Below are positions 44,859 through 54,531 of a DNA stretch of 64,000 nt, piece after piece; within the stretch, counting starts at the first letter, position 1, and the number at the start of each line of letters is the position of its first letter. Origin of the DNA: Croceicoccus mobilis (GTDB taxonomy: Bacteria > Pseudomonadota > Alphaproteobacteria > Sphingomonadales > Sphingomonadaceae); NCBI RefSeq assembly GCF_001661965.1, contig NZ_LYWZ01000020.1:124001-188000 (forward strand), read 5' to 3'. The notes under the pieces were generated by a model, which worked only from the letters and a program-made list of their open reading frames with translations, was not told where the DNA came from and did no database searches. The translations under genes and the position numbers were made by a program.

Positions 44859-46550
44859 ATGGCCACTACCGCCCCCGAATCATTTCCGGTCCACGAGGAC
44901 GCGCATCACGACGCGCACGCGGATCATAAGCCCGCCTTTTTCCAGCGCTGGTTCATGTCGACGAACCACAAGGACATCGGCACGCTCTACCTGATCTTCT
45001 CGATCTTCGCTGCCATCATCGGCGGCGGCATCTCGGGCATCATGCGGTTTGAGCTGCAGGAGCCGGGTATTCAGTACCTGACCTGGTGGGCCGAATTCCT
45101 CGGCAATCCGGCGGGCGACTTCGATTCGGCGCTCCACCTGTGGAACGTGCTGATCACCGCGCACGGCCTGATCATGGTCTTCTTCGTGGTCATGCCCGCC
45201 ATGATCGGCGGCTTTGCCAACTGGTTCGTTCCCATCATGATCGGCGCGCCCGACATGGCGTTCCCGCGCATGAACAACATCAGCTTCTGGCTGACCTTCA
45301 TGGGCTTCTGCTCCCTGATGATGAGCGCGTTCATGCCCGGTGGCACCGGCATGGGTGCCGGCACCGGCTGGACGGTCTATGCGCCGCTTTCCACCACCGG
45401 TTCGCCCGGACCTGCGGTCGATTTCGGCATTTTCGCGCTGCACCTTGCGGGCGCTGGCTCGATCATGGGCGCGATCAACTTCATCACCACCATCTTCAAC
45501 ATGCGCGCACCGGGCATGACCCTGCACAAGATGCCGCTGTTCGTGTGGTCGGTGCTGGTCACCGCATTCCTGCTGCTGCTGGCGCTGCCGGTCCTGGCCG
45601 CCGCCATCACCATGCTGCTGACCGACCGTAACTTCCAGACCACCTTCTTCACCCCCGAAGGCGGTGGCGACCCGGTCCTTTACCAGCACCTGTTCTGGTT
45701 CTTTGGTCACCCGGAAGTGTACATCATGATCCTGCCGGGCTTCGGCATCATCTCGCAGATCATCTCGACCTTCAGCCGCAAGCCGGTGTTCGGCTATCTT
45801 GGCATGGCCTACGCCATGGTCGCGATTGGCGTCGTCGGCTTCATCGTGTGGGCGCATCACATGTACACCGTCGGCCTTTCGGTGAACGAAAAGATGTATT
45901 TCACCGCCGCCACCATGGTCATCGCGGTGCCGACGGGTGTGAAGATCTTCAGCTGGATCGCAACGATGTGGGGCGGCTCGCTTCGCTTCACCTCGCCGAT
46001 GATCTGGGCGCTGGGCTTCATCTTCCTGTTCACCGTGGGCGGCGTCACCGGCGTGGTGCTGGCCAACGGTTCGATCGACGACAACCTGCACGACAGCTAT
46101 TACGTGGTGGCGCACTTCCACTACGTGCTTTCGCTGGGTGCTGTGACCGCGATGTTCGCCGGCTGGTATTACTGGTTCCCGAAGATGTTCGGCGTCTGGC
46201 ACTCCGAATTCCTCTCGAAGCTGCAGTTCGCGATCTTCTTCGTCGGCGTGAACCTCGTGTTCTTCCCGATGCACTTCCTGGGCATGAACGGCATGTCGCG
46301 CCGCTATCCCGACTACAACCCGGCTTTCGAGCTGTGGAACTGGGTCGCGACGCGTGGCTATGAGATCATGGCTATTTCGATCGCGGTGTTCTTCGCGAAC
46401 ATCATCTACGCGATCGTCGTCCGCAAGAAGGCGGAAGGCAACTACTGGGGCGAAGGCGCTACAACGCTTGAGTGGACGCTTAGCTCGCCCCCGCCGTTCC
46501 ACCAGTTCGAGACCCTGCCGGTCATCGACGACAAGGCGGGCGCACACTGA
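44859..46550 (+). CDS. coxA: Cytochrome c oxidase subunit I
   Basis: A 563-residue heme-copper oxidase catalytic subunit with 12 predicted helices. Ligands are visible: [14 protein letters not shown] (heme a), [15 protein letters not shown] (CuB His and cross-linked Tyr motif), [10 protein letters not shown] and [13 protein letters not shown]. This is the aa3-type proton-pumping terminal oxidase. The DxN proton-channel area [20 protein letters not shown] is normal. Followed by a 135-base spacer with two hairpins before ctaB. Confidence 0.98.
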   Translation: MATTAPESFPVHEDAHHDAHADHKPAFFQRWFMSTNHKDIGTLYLIFSIFAAIIGGGISGIMRFELQEPGIQYLTWWAEFLGNPAGDFDSALHLWNVLITAHGLIMVFFVVMPAMIGGFANWFVPIMIGAPDMAFPRMNNISFWLTFMGFCSLMMSAFMPGGTGMGAGTGWTVYAPLSTTGSPGPAVDFGIFALHLAGAGSIMGAINFITTIFNMRAPGMTLHKMPLFVWSVLVTAFLLLLALPVLAAAITMLLTDRNFQTTFFTPEGGGDPVLYQHLFWFFGHPEVYIMILPGFGIISQIISTFSRKPVFGYLGMAYAMVAIGVVGFIVWAHHMYTVGLSVNEKMYFTAATMVIAVPTGVKIFSWIATMWGGSLRFTSPMIWALGFIFLFTVGGVTGVVLANGSIDDNLHDSYYVVAHFHYVLSLGAVTAMFAGWYYWFPKMFGVWHSEFLSKLQFAIFFVGVNLVFFPMHFLGMNGMSRRYPDYNPAFELWNWVATRGYEIMAISIAVFFANIIYAIVVRKKAEGNYWGEGATTLEWTLSSPPPFHQFETLPVIDDKAGAH

Positions 46551-46558
46551 TCGTAACG

Positions 46559-46632
46559 GCCCGCCCCGGCCTTTCGGGGTGAGGCGGGCTGACGGGGGAG
46601 CGCACGGTGCCTTTCAGGCACTGTCGCTCCCC
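46559..46632 (+). promoter_or_regulatory. Two consecutive hairpins between coxA and ctaB
   Basis: Hairpin 1 pairs GCCCGCC (46559-46565) with GGCGGGC (46583-46589) and has an inner CCCCG/CGGGG stem. Hairpin 2 (46595-46632) is a near-perfect 17-base stem (GGGGAGCG...GTGCCT against AGGCAC...CGCTCCCC) with one bulge, one G-T pair and a TTC loop. No T tract follows, so mRNA processing or stability is more likely than termination. Confidence 0.5.
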
Positions 46633-46685
46633 TGATCGTTTAAGGAGAGAGCCGGGCCGTGAAAGCGGTGCGGACATAGAGACCA

Positions 46686-47627
46686 ATGAGCACGGGTGCA
46701 CCGACCCTTGATGAAAGCATGACGCAGCCGCAGGCCCTTCCGGCCGACTGGCGCGATTTCGTGGCGCTGACAAAGCCCCGGGTGATGACGCTGGTCGTCT
46801 TTACCGGGCTGTGCGGGCTGCTGGCCGCACCGGGCACGATCCATCCCATCATCGGTTTCACCGCCATCCTTTGCATCGCGCTGGGCGCAGGTGGCGCGGC
46901 AGCCATCAACCAGTGGTACGAGGCGGGCATTGATGCGCAGATGAAGCGCACCGCCAACCGCCCCATCCCCGCGGGCCGCATGGATCGTGAGAATGCGCGC
47001 GATTTCGCCATTGCGCTGTCGGGCGGTTCGGTCGTGGTGATGGGGCTGGGCGTGGGCTGGCTTGCCGCCGTGCTGCTGGCGGTTTCGATTTTCTATTACG
47101 CCGTGGTTTATACCATGTGGCTCAAACCCCGCACGCCGCAGAACATCGTGGTGGGCGGCGGCGCGGGCGCGTTTCCGCCGCTGATCGGCTGGGTCGCAGT
47201 GACCGGCGATGTGACGCTGATGCCGGTCGTGCTTTTCGCGATCATCTTCATGTGGACCCCGCCGCATTTCTGGGCGCTCGCGCTGTTCGTGAAGACCGAT
47301 TACGCGCGCGTCGGCATCCCGATGATGCCTGTGGTGAAGGGTGAGGCATCGACCCGCCGCCAGATCCTGATCTATGCGCTTCTGCTCGCACCGGTCGCTT
47401 TGGCGCCATGGTTCGTGGGCGGGGCAGGCGCCGTCTATGCTGTCGCGGCCGCCGCGCTTTCGGCTGCGTTCATCGCGCTTGCCGTTCCCGTCGGCCTGCG
47501 CCGCGCGGGTGAGGGCGATGCGATGCGCCCTGAAAAGCGCCTGTTCGGTTTCTCGGTATTATATCTCTTCGCGCTGTTCGGCGCGCTGGTGGCCGATCGG
47601 CTGCTCGCCAATGCAGGCGTGATCTGA
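46686..47627 (+). CDS. ctaB: Protoheme IX farnesyltransferase
   Basis: Converts heme b to heme o by farnesylation, feeding heme a assembly for coxA. A 313-residue UbiA-type membrane protein with about nine helices. The prenyl-diphosphate motif is [21 protein letters not shown] second is [14 protein letters not shown] with [20 protein letters not shown] before it. The heme A synthase ctaA is not in this window. The TGATG end overlaps the following small gene. Confidence 0.96.
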   Translation: MSTGAPTLDESMTQPQALPADWRDFVALTKPRVMTLVVFTGLCGLLAAPGTIHPIIGFTAILCIALGAGGAAAINQWYEAGIDAQMKRTANRPIPAGRMDRENARDFAIALSGGSVVVMGLGVGWLAAVLLAVSIFYYAVVYTMWLKPRTPQNIVVGGGAGAFPPLIGWVAVTGDVTLMPVVLFAIIFMWTPPHFWALALFVKTDYARVGIPMMPVVKGEASTRRQILIYALLLAPVALAPWFVGGAGAVYAVAAAALSAAFIALAVPVGLRRAGEGDAMRPEKRLFGFSVLYLFALFGALVADRLLANAGVI

Positions 47628-47776
47628 TGGCCCGCCGCGATGACAGCGATCTCGACCCGGTGACAAAGCAGATCCGCGCCCGTCAGAAAGCGCGCAATAT
47701 CGCGCTCGGCCTGTTTCTTGGCGGGCTAGTCGTGCTGTTCTTCCTTCTCACCATCGTCCGTTTCCCCACGCACTGA
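47627..47776 (+). CDS. Small CoxF-like membrane protein
   Basis: A 49-residue protein: a charged start ([20 protein letters not shown]) then one membrane helix (IALGLFLGGLVVLFFLLTIV) and RFPTH. Small proteins of this design between ctaB and ctaG are found in alphaproteobacterial cox operons and are called CoxF or listed as hypothetical. The start overlaps the ctaB stop by one base (TGATG), supporting coupled translation. Confidence 0.8.
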   Translation: MARRDDSDLDPVTKQIRARQKARNIALGLFLGGLVVLFFLLTIVRFPTH

Positions 47777-47794
47777 GCCGAAAGCCACGAGCCC

Positions 47795-48382
47795 ATGGAA
47801 CAGAGCATCGCCCCTGACCGCCGGATCGATAATATCGACGAGGCCCGCCGCAGGAACAACCGCACCGGGTTCATTTTCCTGATCGTGGCGATCGGGATGC
47901 TGGGCATGGGCTATGCGGCGGTGCCGCTTTATCGCATTTTCTGCCAGGTAACCGGTATCGACGGCACGACGCAGCGCGCCAGCGAAGAGCAGGCGGCGGC
48001 GGTTGTCGCCGCGACCGGCCAGCACATTTCGGTGCGTTTCGATGGCAATGTATCGGGTGGCCTGCCGTGGAAGTTCAAGCCGAACCAGGTGAAGCAGGAC
48101 GTGGTGATCGGTGAAAAATCGCTCGCCAGCTATCACGCCGTCAACAATTCCGCGCGGCCGATCACGGGCACGGCGGTGTTCAATGTCAGCCCGACGCAGG
48201 CCGGCAAGTATTTCAACAAGATCGAGTGTTTCTGCTTTACCGAACAGACGCTGAAGCCGGGGCAGGAAGTCGAAATGCCGGTGATCTATTACGTGGATCC
48301 CGCGATTCTCGACGACCCTGATGCCCGCGATGTGGAGCAGATAACGCTGAGTTACAGCTTCTATGAAAGCCCGAAGGGCTGA
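47795..48382 (+). CDS. ctaG: Cytochrome c oxidase assembly protein CtaG (Cox11)
   Basis: Copper chaperone that inserts CuB into subunit I. 195 residues with one N-terminal membrane helix (TGFIFLIVAIGMLGMGYAAV) and a periplasmic domain bearing the copper-binding CFCF at Cys145/Cys147 (FNKIECFCFTEQ). The FKPNQV motif and VIYYVDPAI are normal. It lies between the CoxF-like gene and coxC, the usual order. Confidence 0.96.
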   Translation: MEQSIAPDRRIDNIDEARRRNNRTGFIFLIVAIGMLGMGYAAVPLYRIFCQVTGIDGTTQRASEEQAAAVVAATGQHISVRFDGNVSGGLPWKFKPNQVKQDVVIGEKSLASYHAVNNSARPITGTAVFNVSPTQAGKYFNKIECFCFTEQTLKPGQEVEMPVIYYVDPAILDDPDARDVEQITLSYSFYESPKG

Positions 48383-48525
48383 TACGGGGCTGAGAGTATA
48401 GCCATATTGCCCGCAAAGGCTCTGGACCAGATGGCCGGGGCTGGTTAAAGCGCGGCAGGGATTTTTGTCTGCAGGGGGTGGCGTTCGTGGCCCTCCCGGC
48501 ACGAAAAGAGGGAAGACACGCAAAG

Positions 48526-49347
48526 ATGGCCGGCACCAAGAACCACGATTACCACATCCTGCCGACCGACCCGTGGCCGTTCATCACGTCGTTTTCGGCG
48601 CTGGTGTCCACGACCGGTCTCGCGCTGTCGTTCCACGACTATCCGTTCGGCACCTATCTCGCGATCGCGGGCTTTATCGGCCTGATCATCTCGATGTTCA
48701 GCTGGTTCGGCAACATCATCAAGGAAGCGCGCGCGGGCGATCACACCCCGGTGGTGCAGTTGCACCAGCGTTACGGCATGATCCTGTTCATCGCTTCCGA
48801 AGTGATGTTCTTCGTCGGCTGGTTCTGGGCGTTCTTCGATTTCGCCCTGTTCCCCAGCGAACTGACCGAAGTCGTCGGCGGTGTATGGCCTCCGGAAGAC
48901 ATCCATGCCGTCATGGACCCGTTCGACCTGCCGCTGCTCAACACGCTGATCCTGCTGTGTTCGGGCACCACGGTCACCTGGGCGCACCACTCGCTGATCC
49001 ATGGCGACCGTCAGGGGCTCAAGCAGGGCCTGTGGCTCACCGTCATTCTTGGCGTGCTGTTCAGCTTCATCCAGGCGTATGAATACATGCATGCGCCGTT
49101 CCCCTTTGGCCAGAACACCTATGGCTCGGTCTTCTACATGGCGACCGGCTTCCACGGCTTCCACGTCATCGTCGGCACCATCATGCTGATCGTGTGCCTC
49201 GTGCGCGCCTACAAGGGTGACTTCACCCCGCGTCAGCACTTCGGCTTCGAAGCGGCTGCATGGTACTGGCACTTCGTCGACGTCGTGTGGCTGTTTCTCT
49301 TTGTCGCCGTCTATGTCTGGGGCGGTTGGGGCGCGACGATCCATTGA
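48526..49347 (+). CDS. coxC: Cytochrome c oxidase subunit III
   Basis: A 273-residue membrane subunit with seven predicted helices. Signature segments: HDYHILPTDPWPFITSFSAL, MILFIASEVMFFVGWFWAFF, TTVTWAHHSLIHGDRQGL and AWYWHFVDVVWLFLFVAVYV. ATG at 48526 with GAGGGAAG about ten bases upstream. The stop overlaps the DUF983 TTG start. Confidence 0.97.
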   Translation: MAGTKNHDYHILPTDPWPFITSFSALVSTTGLALSFHDYPFGTYLAIAGFIGLIISMFSWFGNIIKEARAGDHTPVVQLHQRYGMILFIASEVMFFVGWFWAFFDFALFPSELTEVVGGVWPPEDIHAVMDPFDLPLLNTLILLCSGTTVTWAHHSLIHGDRQGLKQGLWLTVILGVLFSFIQAYEYMHAPFPFGQNTYGSVFYMATGFHGFHVIVGTIMLIVCLVRAYKGDFTPRQHFGFEAAAWYWHFVDVVWLFLFVAVYVWGGWGATIH

Positions 49348-49787
49348 TCGACACCCCGCCCAAAGGGCCCGCCAAGCCGGACCCGACAGGTGGCAGTGAT
49401 TTCGTCGGCGCCGCACGCGGGCAATGTCCACGCTGCGGCGCCGCTTCCATGTTCGACGGCTTTGTCCGCTTTGCGCCGCGATGCGACGATTGCGGGCTGG
49501 ACTACTCGGCCTTCAACGTGGGCGACGGGCCTGCCGCTTTCCTGACCCTCATCATTGGCACCATCATCGTCGTGCTGGCCGTTTGGCTGGAGCTGGCGGC
49601 TGAACCGCCGTTCTGGCTGCATATTGTGCTGTGGGTGCCGCTGACTACGCTGCTGGTGTTTGGTGGCCTGCGCATCGCGAAAGGCTGGCTGCTGATCGCG
49701 GAATATAAACGCGGCGCGCGTGAGCATGGCGGCCGCGATCCCGGCGCAAGGCCGAGTGACAGTGACAGGGTGGACGGCTCCAAGTGA
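49344..49787 (+). CDS. DUF983 zinc-ribbon membrane protein
   Basis: A 147-residue protein. A zinc ribbon (RGQCPRCGAASMF and RCDDCGLDYSAF) is followed by two membrane helices (AFLTLIIGTIIVVLAVWLEL and LHIVLWVPLTTLLVFGGL). DUF983 genes lie in the coxC-surf1 interval of many alphaproteobacteria, which suggests an oxidase assembly role that is not proven. TTG start at 49344 overlaps coxC (TTGA); the stop overlaps the SURF1 GTG. Confidence 0.9.
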   Translation: MIDTPPKGPAKPDPTGGSDFVGAARGQCPRCGAASMFDGFVRFAPRCDDCGLDYSAFNVGDGPAAFLTLIIGTIIVVLAVWLELAAEPPFWLHIVLWVPLTTLLVFGGLRIAKGWLLIAEYKRGAREHGGRDPGARPSDSDRVDGSK

Positions 49788-50377
49788 TTCGCCGCATTCC
49801 TGTTTTCGCGACGCTGCTGGTGCTGGCGGCGGTCGGCGTGATGATCGGGCTGGGCATCTGGCAGCTTGGCCGCGCGCAATGGAAGCACACGCTGATCGCG
49901 CAATACGAAGCGGCGCTCAGCGATGACGCGATCATCCCTTGGCCGACCGACCCCGCTGATTTTGAAGATGCCTATTTTCGTCGCTCCTCCGTCACCTGTG
50001 CCTCGGTCATGGGGCGGACGGCGATTTCGGGCCGCAACGCGGATGACCGGGCGGGCATGGTGCAGATCGTCGATTGCCTGACGCCACAGGGCAATGCCGC
50101 CTCCATCCAGCTGGGGTGGAGCCGCGATCCGGCATCGGTGGACTTTGATGGAGGCAGCGCGACGGGCCGTATTACGCGCTATGGCGATGGCCTCAGGCTG
50201 ATTGCCGATCCGCCGCTGGCGGGCCTTGAACCCAGCGCGAAGCCCGATCCGCATAACCTGCCCGACAACCATACCGCCTATGCCTTCCAATGGTTTTTCT
50301 TCGCGATAACGGCGCTGGTGATCTATGTGCTGGCGGTGCGGAAGCGGCTTTCCCAAAAGGACGGCGAACAGGGCTGA
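49784..50377 (+). CDS. SURF1 family protein
   Basis: A 197-residue assembly factor for cytochrome c oxidase, linked to heme a insertion. Helix 1 (VFATLLVLAAVGVMIGLGIW) is followed by QLGRAQWK, and helix 2 (WFFFAITALVIYVLAV) by VRKR. It is somewhat shorter than the usual 230-250 residues, with a compact periplasmic loop. GTG start overlaps the DUF983 stop (GTGA). Last gene of the cox operon. Confidence 0.93.
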   Translation: MIRRIPVFATLLVLAAVGVMIGLGIWQLGRAQWKHTLIAQYEAALSDDAIIPWPTDPADFEDAYFRRSSVTCASVMGRTAISGRNADDRAGMVQIVDCLTPQGNAASIQLGWSRDPASVDFDGGSATGRITRYGDGLRLIADPPLAGLEPSAKPDPHNLPDNHTAYAFQWFFFAITALVIYVLAVRKRLSQKDGEQG

Positions 50378-50427
50378 TAGCGGCTCTATCTTGCGCGATG
50401 CGCCCTGTGGGGCTAACCGCGCGGCCC

Positions 50428-51840
50428 ATGGACTATGTAAGCACCCGGGGTAGCGCGCAGCGCCAAGATTTCCGTTCGGTCACGCTGGCAGGCCTTGCCA
50501 GCGATGGCGGGCTGTATGTGCCGCGCGAATGGCCGCAGTTCTCGGCGGACGAAATCGCCGCCATGGCGGGCCTTCCCTATGCGGAGCTGGCGGCCAAGGT
50601 CATGCAGCCTTTCGTCGGCGATTGCCTGACGCCCGAACGCCTGCTTGAGCTGACGACCAAGGCCTATGGCCGCTTTGCGCACAAGGCGGTGACCCCGCTG
50701 ACGCAGTTCGATGAAAAGCAGTGGCTGCTGGAACTCTTCCACGGGCCCACGCTGGCGTTCAAGGACGTGGCGCTGCAACTCCTCGGCCTGTTGTTCGAGG
50801 AATTCCTGACCGGCAGCGACCAGCACCTCACCATCGTCGGCGCGACCAGCGGCGATACCGGCAGCGCCGCGATCGACGCTGTGGCAGGGCGTGAGAAGAT
50901 CGACATCTTCATGCTGCATCCCAAGGGCCGCGTGTCCGAAGTGCAGCGCCGCCAGATGACCAGCGTGATCGCGCCCAACGTGCATAATATCGCGCTGACC
51001 GATGCCAGCTTCGACGATGCGCAGGCCATGGTGAAGCGCATGTTCGCCGATACCGACATGACCGGGCGTTTCCGCATCACCGCGGTGAACTCGATCAACT
51101 GGGCGCGGCTGATGGCGCAGGTGGTCTATTACTTCGCCGCCGCGATCCAGCTGGGCGCGCCGAATCGCAAGGTCGCTTTCAGCGTGCCGACCGGCAATTT
51201 CGGCGATGTCTTCGCCGGCTATGTCGCGGCCAAGATGGGCCTGCCGGTCGAGAAGCTGATCGTTGCCACCAACGTCAACGACATCCTCCACCGCGCTCTG
51301 TCCACCGGCGATTACTCCGCCCATGGCGTGACCCCGACCGAAGCGCCTTCGATGGACATCCAGGTCAGCTCGAACTTCGAACGCCTGTTGTTCGATGCCG
51401 GTGGCCGCGATGGTGCCGCTCTGGCCGAGCAGATGAAGGGCTTCGAGGCCAGCAAGGCGATGCAGCTGACCAATGCGCAGCGCGAAGGCGCGGCAGCGCT
51501 CTTCACCAGCATGCGCGCCGATGCGGACGAGATGCATGCCGCGATGCGCTGGGCCTATGAAAACTGCGGCAAGGTCATCGATCCGCATACCGCCATCGGC
51601 CTGCATGCCGCATTGAGCGCCGATCTGCCTGCCGATGTGCCGGTGGTGACACTGGCCACTGCGGATGCCGCGAAATTCGCGCCTGCGGTCGAATCCGCAA
51701 TTGGCGTGTCGCCCACGCTGCCCCCGCGCATCGCAGATCTGATGGACCGGGAGGAAGCCTGCACCGATCTTCCCGGCACCTATGAAGCTGTCGCCAGCTT
51801 CGTGGCCGACAACGCGACCGAAAGCCCGGCTGCGGCGTAA
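50428..51840 (+). CDS. thrC: Threonine synthase
   Basis: Converts O-phosphohomoserine to threonine with PLP. 470 residues, the long bacterial type. PLP Lys in FHGPTLAFKDVALQLLG; the substrate loop is GATSGDTGSAAIDAVAG. YVSTRGSAQRQDFRSVTLAG opens the protein. ATG at 50428; ATG 50398 would add 10 residues. It lies about 50 bases after the SURF1 gene and 4 bases before the methyltransferase. Confidence 0.96.
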   Translation: MDYVSTRGSAQRQDFRSVTLAGLASDGGLYVPREWPQFSADEIAAMAGLPYAELAAKVMQPFVGDCLTPERLLELTTKAYGRFAHKAVTPLTQFDEKQWLLELFHGPTLAFKDVALQLLGLLFEEFLTGSDQHLTIVGATSGDTGSAAIDAVAGREKIDIFMLHPKGRVSEVQRRQMTSVIAPNVHNIALTDASFDDAQAMVKRMFADTDMTGRFRITAVNSINWARLMAQVVYYFAAAIQLGAPNRKVAFSVPTGNFGDVFAGYVAAKMGLPVEKLIVATNVNDILHRALSTGDYSAHGVTPTEAPSMDIQVSSNFERLLFDAGGRDGAALAEQMKGFEASKAMQLTNAQREGAAALFTSMRADADEMHAAMRWAYENCGKVIDPHTAIGLHAALSADLPADVPVVTLATADAAKFAPAVESAIGVSPTLPPRIADLMDREEACTDLPGTYEAVASFVADNATESPAAA

Positions 51841-51844
51841 TAAG

Positions 51845-52744
51845 ATGGCGACGCTTACCGAACTGCCGCAGATGCTGATCGGCGAGGGCTGGGCGGATTA
51901 CGCGCTCCTCGACAGCGGGCATGGGCGCAAGTTCGAGAGCTATGGCCCCTTCCGCTTCATCCGTCCCGAGCCGCAGGCGATGTGGTCGCCGCGGCTTGCA
52001 AACTGGGATGCGCATGGCGAATTCGTCCCCGGTTCGGACGAGGATGGCGGCGGGCGCTGGCAATTCGTAAAGCCCGTTCCGGAAGATGGCTGGCCGCTTG
52101 GCTGGCGCGAGGTGAAATTCACCGCCCAGTGCACGCCCTTCCGCCATCTCGGCTTCTTTCCCGATATGGCCCCGGTGTGGGACTGGATGGATGGCATGCT
52201 GGAGGGGAAAGACGAACCCCAGACGCTGAACCTGTTCGGCTATACCGGCGTGGGTTCGCTGTCGCTGGCAAGGCGCGGCGCAGTTGCGCACGTCGATGCC
52301 AGCAAGAAATCCGTGGCGCAGGCGCGAGAGAATGCGGCAGCGAGCGGCATGGACGATGCGCCGATCCGCTGGCTGATCGACGACGCCGCCAAATTCGCCG
52401 CGCGAGAGGTGAGGCGGCAGCGCCGCTATGACGGCATCATCCTCGATCCCCCGAAATTCGGGCGCGGACCGAAAAACGAAACCTGGCGGATCGAGGAGAG
52501 CCTTGCGCCGCTGATCGCCGATTGCCGCCAGCTGCTGGATGCGGATTCGCGCTTCCTGTTCCTGACCGCCTATGCCGTCAGGATGAGCTCGCTGGCACTG
52601 GGCGGCCTGCTGACCGAAACATTTGCCGCGCTGCCCGGACGGATCGAGCATGGCGAATTGTCGGTGCGTGAGGCGCCGGCCCCGGGCACCGATGTCCGCC
52701 GCCTTCTGCCCACCGCCATTTTCGCCCGCTGGGCCAACGATTGA
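51845..52744 (+). CDS. Class I SAM-dependent methyltransferase (RlmI/RlmK-like)
   Basis: A 299-residue Rossmann-fold methyltransferase. The SAM site is LNLFGYTGVGSLSLARRGA (motif I) and ILDPPKFGRGPKNETW (motif IV with DPPK), the pattern of 23S rRNA base methyltransferases of COG1092. Residues 20-80 form a family-typical N-terminal region. RNA is the likely substrate, but the base is unknown. It starts 4 bases after thrC. Confidence 0.88.
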   Translation: MATLTELPQMLIGEGWADYALLDSGHGRKFESYGPFRFIRPEPQAMWSPRLANWDAHGEFVPGSDEDGGGRWQFVKPVPEDGWPLGWREVKFTAQCTPFRHLGFFPDMAPVWDWMDGMLEGKDEPQTLNLFGYTGVGSLSLARRGAVAHVDASKKSVAQARENAAASGMDDAPIRWLIDDAAKFAAREVRRQRRYDGIILDPPKFGRGPKNETWRIEESLAPLIADCRQLLDADSRFLFLTAYAVRMSSLALGGLLTETFAALPGRIEHGELSVREAPAPGTDVRRLLPTAIFARWAND

Positions 52745-52755
52745 GGACAAGCCCC

Positions 52756-53127
52756 ATGCGCGACACCCTGACCCTTGAGGTCGACGATCTCGTTGTCGAT
52801 GTCCTCACCGGCATCTATTCGGAAGAAACCGGCAAGCCCCAACCGCTGCGCATTTCCATGGCGGTGGAGATGGAGACGCCGGGCCGCTTCGATCCCGACA
52901 CGGCGCTGACGGCCAGCAAGAATTACATGGACATCAAGTTCGCGGCGACCGACGCGCTGCCGCCGGGTGTGCATTTCAAGCTGATCGAGGCGGTGGCCGA
53001 ACACATCTGCGACACGCTCTTCGCGCAGGATGAGCGCGTGATCAGCGTGAAGGTGAAGATCGTCAAGCTGGCCATCGCCGAGAAGGATGAGAAGATCGGC
53101 ATGACACTGGTGCGGCATCGCCCGTGA
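52756..53127 (+). CDS. folB: Dihydroneopterin aldolase
   Basis: Cleaves dihydroneopterin to hydroxymethyl-dihydropterin in folate synthesis. 123 residues. VDDLVVDVLTGIYSEETGKP and LIEAVAEHICDTLF are typical, and the C-terminal KIVKLAIAEKDEKIGMTLVR carries the catalytic Lys region. The substrate loop reads NYMDIKFA where many members have a Tyr-based motif, so pterin specificity should be regarded as likely, not certain. GAGGA precedes the ATG. Confidence 0.9.
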   Translation: MRDTLTLEVDDLVVDVLTGIYSEETGKPQPLRISMAVEMETPGRFDPDTALTASKNYMDIKFAATDALPPGVHFKLIEAVAEHICDTLFAQDERVISVKVKIVKLAIAEKDEKIGMTLVRHRP

Positions 53128-53468
53128 ACGGCACCGGATTTCTTGAGGTTGCGTCAGGGCCAACCGACCCACTGGATGCGGCTGCGGCTTTTCATGAAGA
53201 CACCTTGCCGCAGGTTCGCGCCATGTTGGCAAACGGGCTCGATTCGCTCGTGCTGCAATTTCCTCATGCCGAGGACAAGCCCCACCGCTGGCGGCGTGAG
53301 GCCGTGGCCGCGTTGGCCCGCGAGGCCGCGCCGACGCGCGTAAATGCAGTTGCGCCCGCATCGGGCGAAGCCGACGAGGGCTCAATGGCCGCAACGGTTG
53401 CCTTCCTCCACACCAATGGCGGGGTGACGGGACAATTGCTTTTGGCGGGAACGCTTGGCGGGGGCTGA
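53124..53468 (+). CDS. SDR-derived Rossmann-fold fragment, unknown
   Basis: A 114-residue protein with GTG start overlapping the folB stop. Its last half reads like the C-terminal part of short-chain dehydrogenases: RREAVAALAREAAPTRVNAV (compare RVNAVAPG) and VAFLHTNGGVTGQLLLAGTL. The N-terminal NAD-binding Gly motif and the catalytic YxxxK are absent. It could be a degenerate paralogue or a stand-alone Rossmann-like domain. No activity can be assigned. Confidence 0.6.
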   Translation: MNGTGFLEVASGPTDPLDAAAAFHEDTLPQVRAMLANGLDSLVLQFPHAEDKPHRWRREAVAALAREAAPTRVNAVAPASGEADEGSMAATVAFLHTNGGVTGQLLLAGTLGGG

Positions 53469-53481
53469 TCGCTCTGTCACT

Positions 53482-54525
53482 ATGGACTCCATGGACGCTC
53501 GCACCACGCCCGAACCGACGAATTCACCGGCGAACCCGCTGGTGGATGGCTTTGGCCGTCACATCACCTATCTGCGCTTGTCGCTGACGGACCGATGTGA
53601 CCTCAGATGCACCTATTGCATGCCCGAACGCATGCAGTTCCTGCCCCGCGCCGAAGTGCTTTCATTGGAAGAGGCGCACCAGATCGCGCTCGCCTTTATC
53701 GAGCGGGGCGTGAGGAAGATCCGTCTGACCGGCGGCGAACCGCTGGTCAGGCGCGACATGATCGATCTTGTCCGCGCCTTGGGCCGTAAGATCGGCGACG
53801 GGCTGGACGAGCTGACGCTGACGACCAATGGCACCCGCCTTGCCGAATTCGCGGGCGATCTGGCCGACGCGGGGGTAAGGCGCGTCAATGTCTCGCTCGA
53901 CACGCTGGACCTGGACCAGTTCCAGCAACTTTCTCGCCGCGACCGGCTGGACGATGTGCTCAGCGGTATTGCGGCGGCGCGCACGGCTGGGCTGAAGGTG
54001 AAGCTCAACACCGTGGCGCTGAAGGGCATCAACGAGCAGCAGATCCCCGAAATGATCGACTGGGCCCACGCGCTGGGCATGGACATGACCCTGATCGAGG
54101 TCATGCCGCTGGGTGAAGTCGACGGCGAACGTATCGACCATTACCTGCCGCTCGACGCTGTAAGGCAGGATCTGGAAAGCCGCTGGACCCTTACGCCCAG
54201 CGGTTATCGCACCGGCGGGCCTTCGCGCTATGTCACGGTAGAAGAGACAGGCGGCAGACTCGGTTTCATCACCCCGCTGACCGGCAATTTCTGCGAAGGG
54301 TGCAATCGCGTGCGCCTGACCGCGACGGGCCAGCTTTATGCCTGCCTTGGCGGGCGCGAACAGGTGGATTTGCGCGCCGCGGTGCGTTCGGATGATCCTG
54401 ATGCTCAGATCGCGCAGGCGCTCGACACCGCGATGGCGATCAAGCCCGAGCGCCATCATTTCGCGATTTCGCAGGCGGGCGAGGCTCCGGCGCTGGAACG
54501 CCACATGTCCGTCACCGGCGGCTGA
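53482..54525 (+). CDS. moaA: GTP 3',8-cyclase
   Basis: Radical-SAM enzyme that starts molybdopterin synthesis from GTP together with MoaC (not in the window). 347 residues. The radical cluster is in LTDRCDLRCTYCMPERMQFL; the second cluster in GNFCEGCNRVRLTATGQLYA CLG. The C-terminus ends in GG, as needed for activity. ATG 53482 or 53491 are both possible. Confidence 0.96.
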   Translation: MDSMDARTTPEPTNSPANPLVDGFGRHITYLRLSLTDRCDLRCTYCMPERMQFLPRAEVLSLEEAHQIALAFIERGVRKIRLTGGEPLVRRDMIDLVRALGRKIGDGLDELTLTTNGTRLAEFAGDLADAGVRRVNVSLDTLDLDQFQQLSRRDRLDDVLSGIAAARTAGLKVKLNTVALKGINEQQIPEMIDWAHALGMDMTLIEVMPLGEVDGERIDHYLPLDAVRQDLESRWTLTPSGYRTGGPSRYVTVEETGGRLGFITPLTGNFCEGCNRVRLTATGQLYACLGGREQVDLRAAVRSDDPDAQIAQALDTAMAIKPERHHFAISQAGEAPALERHMSVTGG

Positions 54526-54531
54526 CGCGCA

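Noticed and set aside
44880-46547. A 555-residue open frame on the minus strand opposite coxA
   Set aside because: It mirrors the codon bias of a GC-rich gene; its protein is His/Arg/Asp rich with no family match, while coxA on the other strand is certain.
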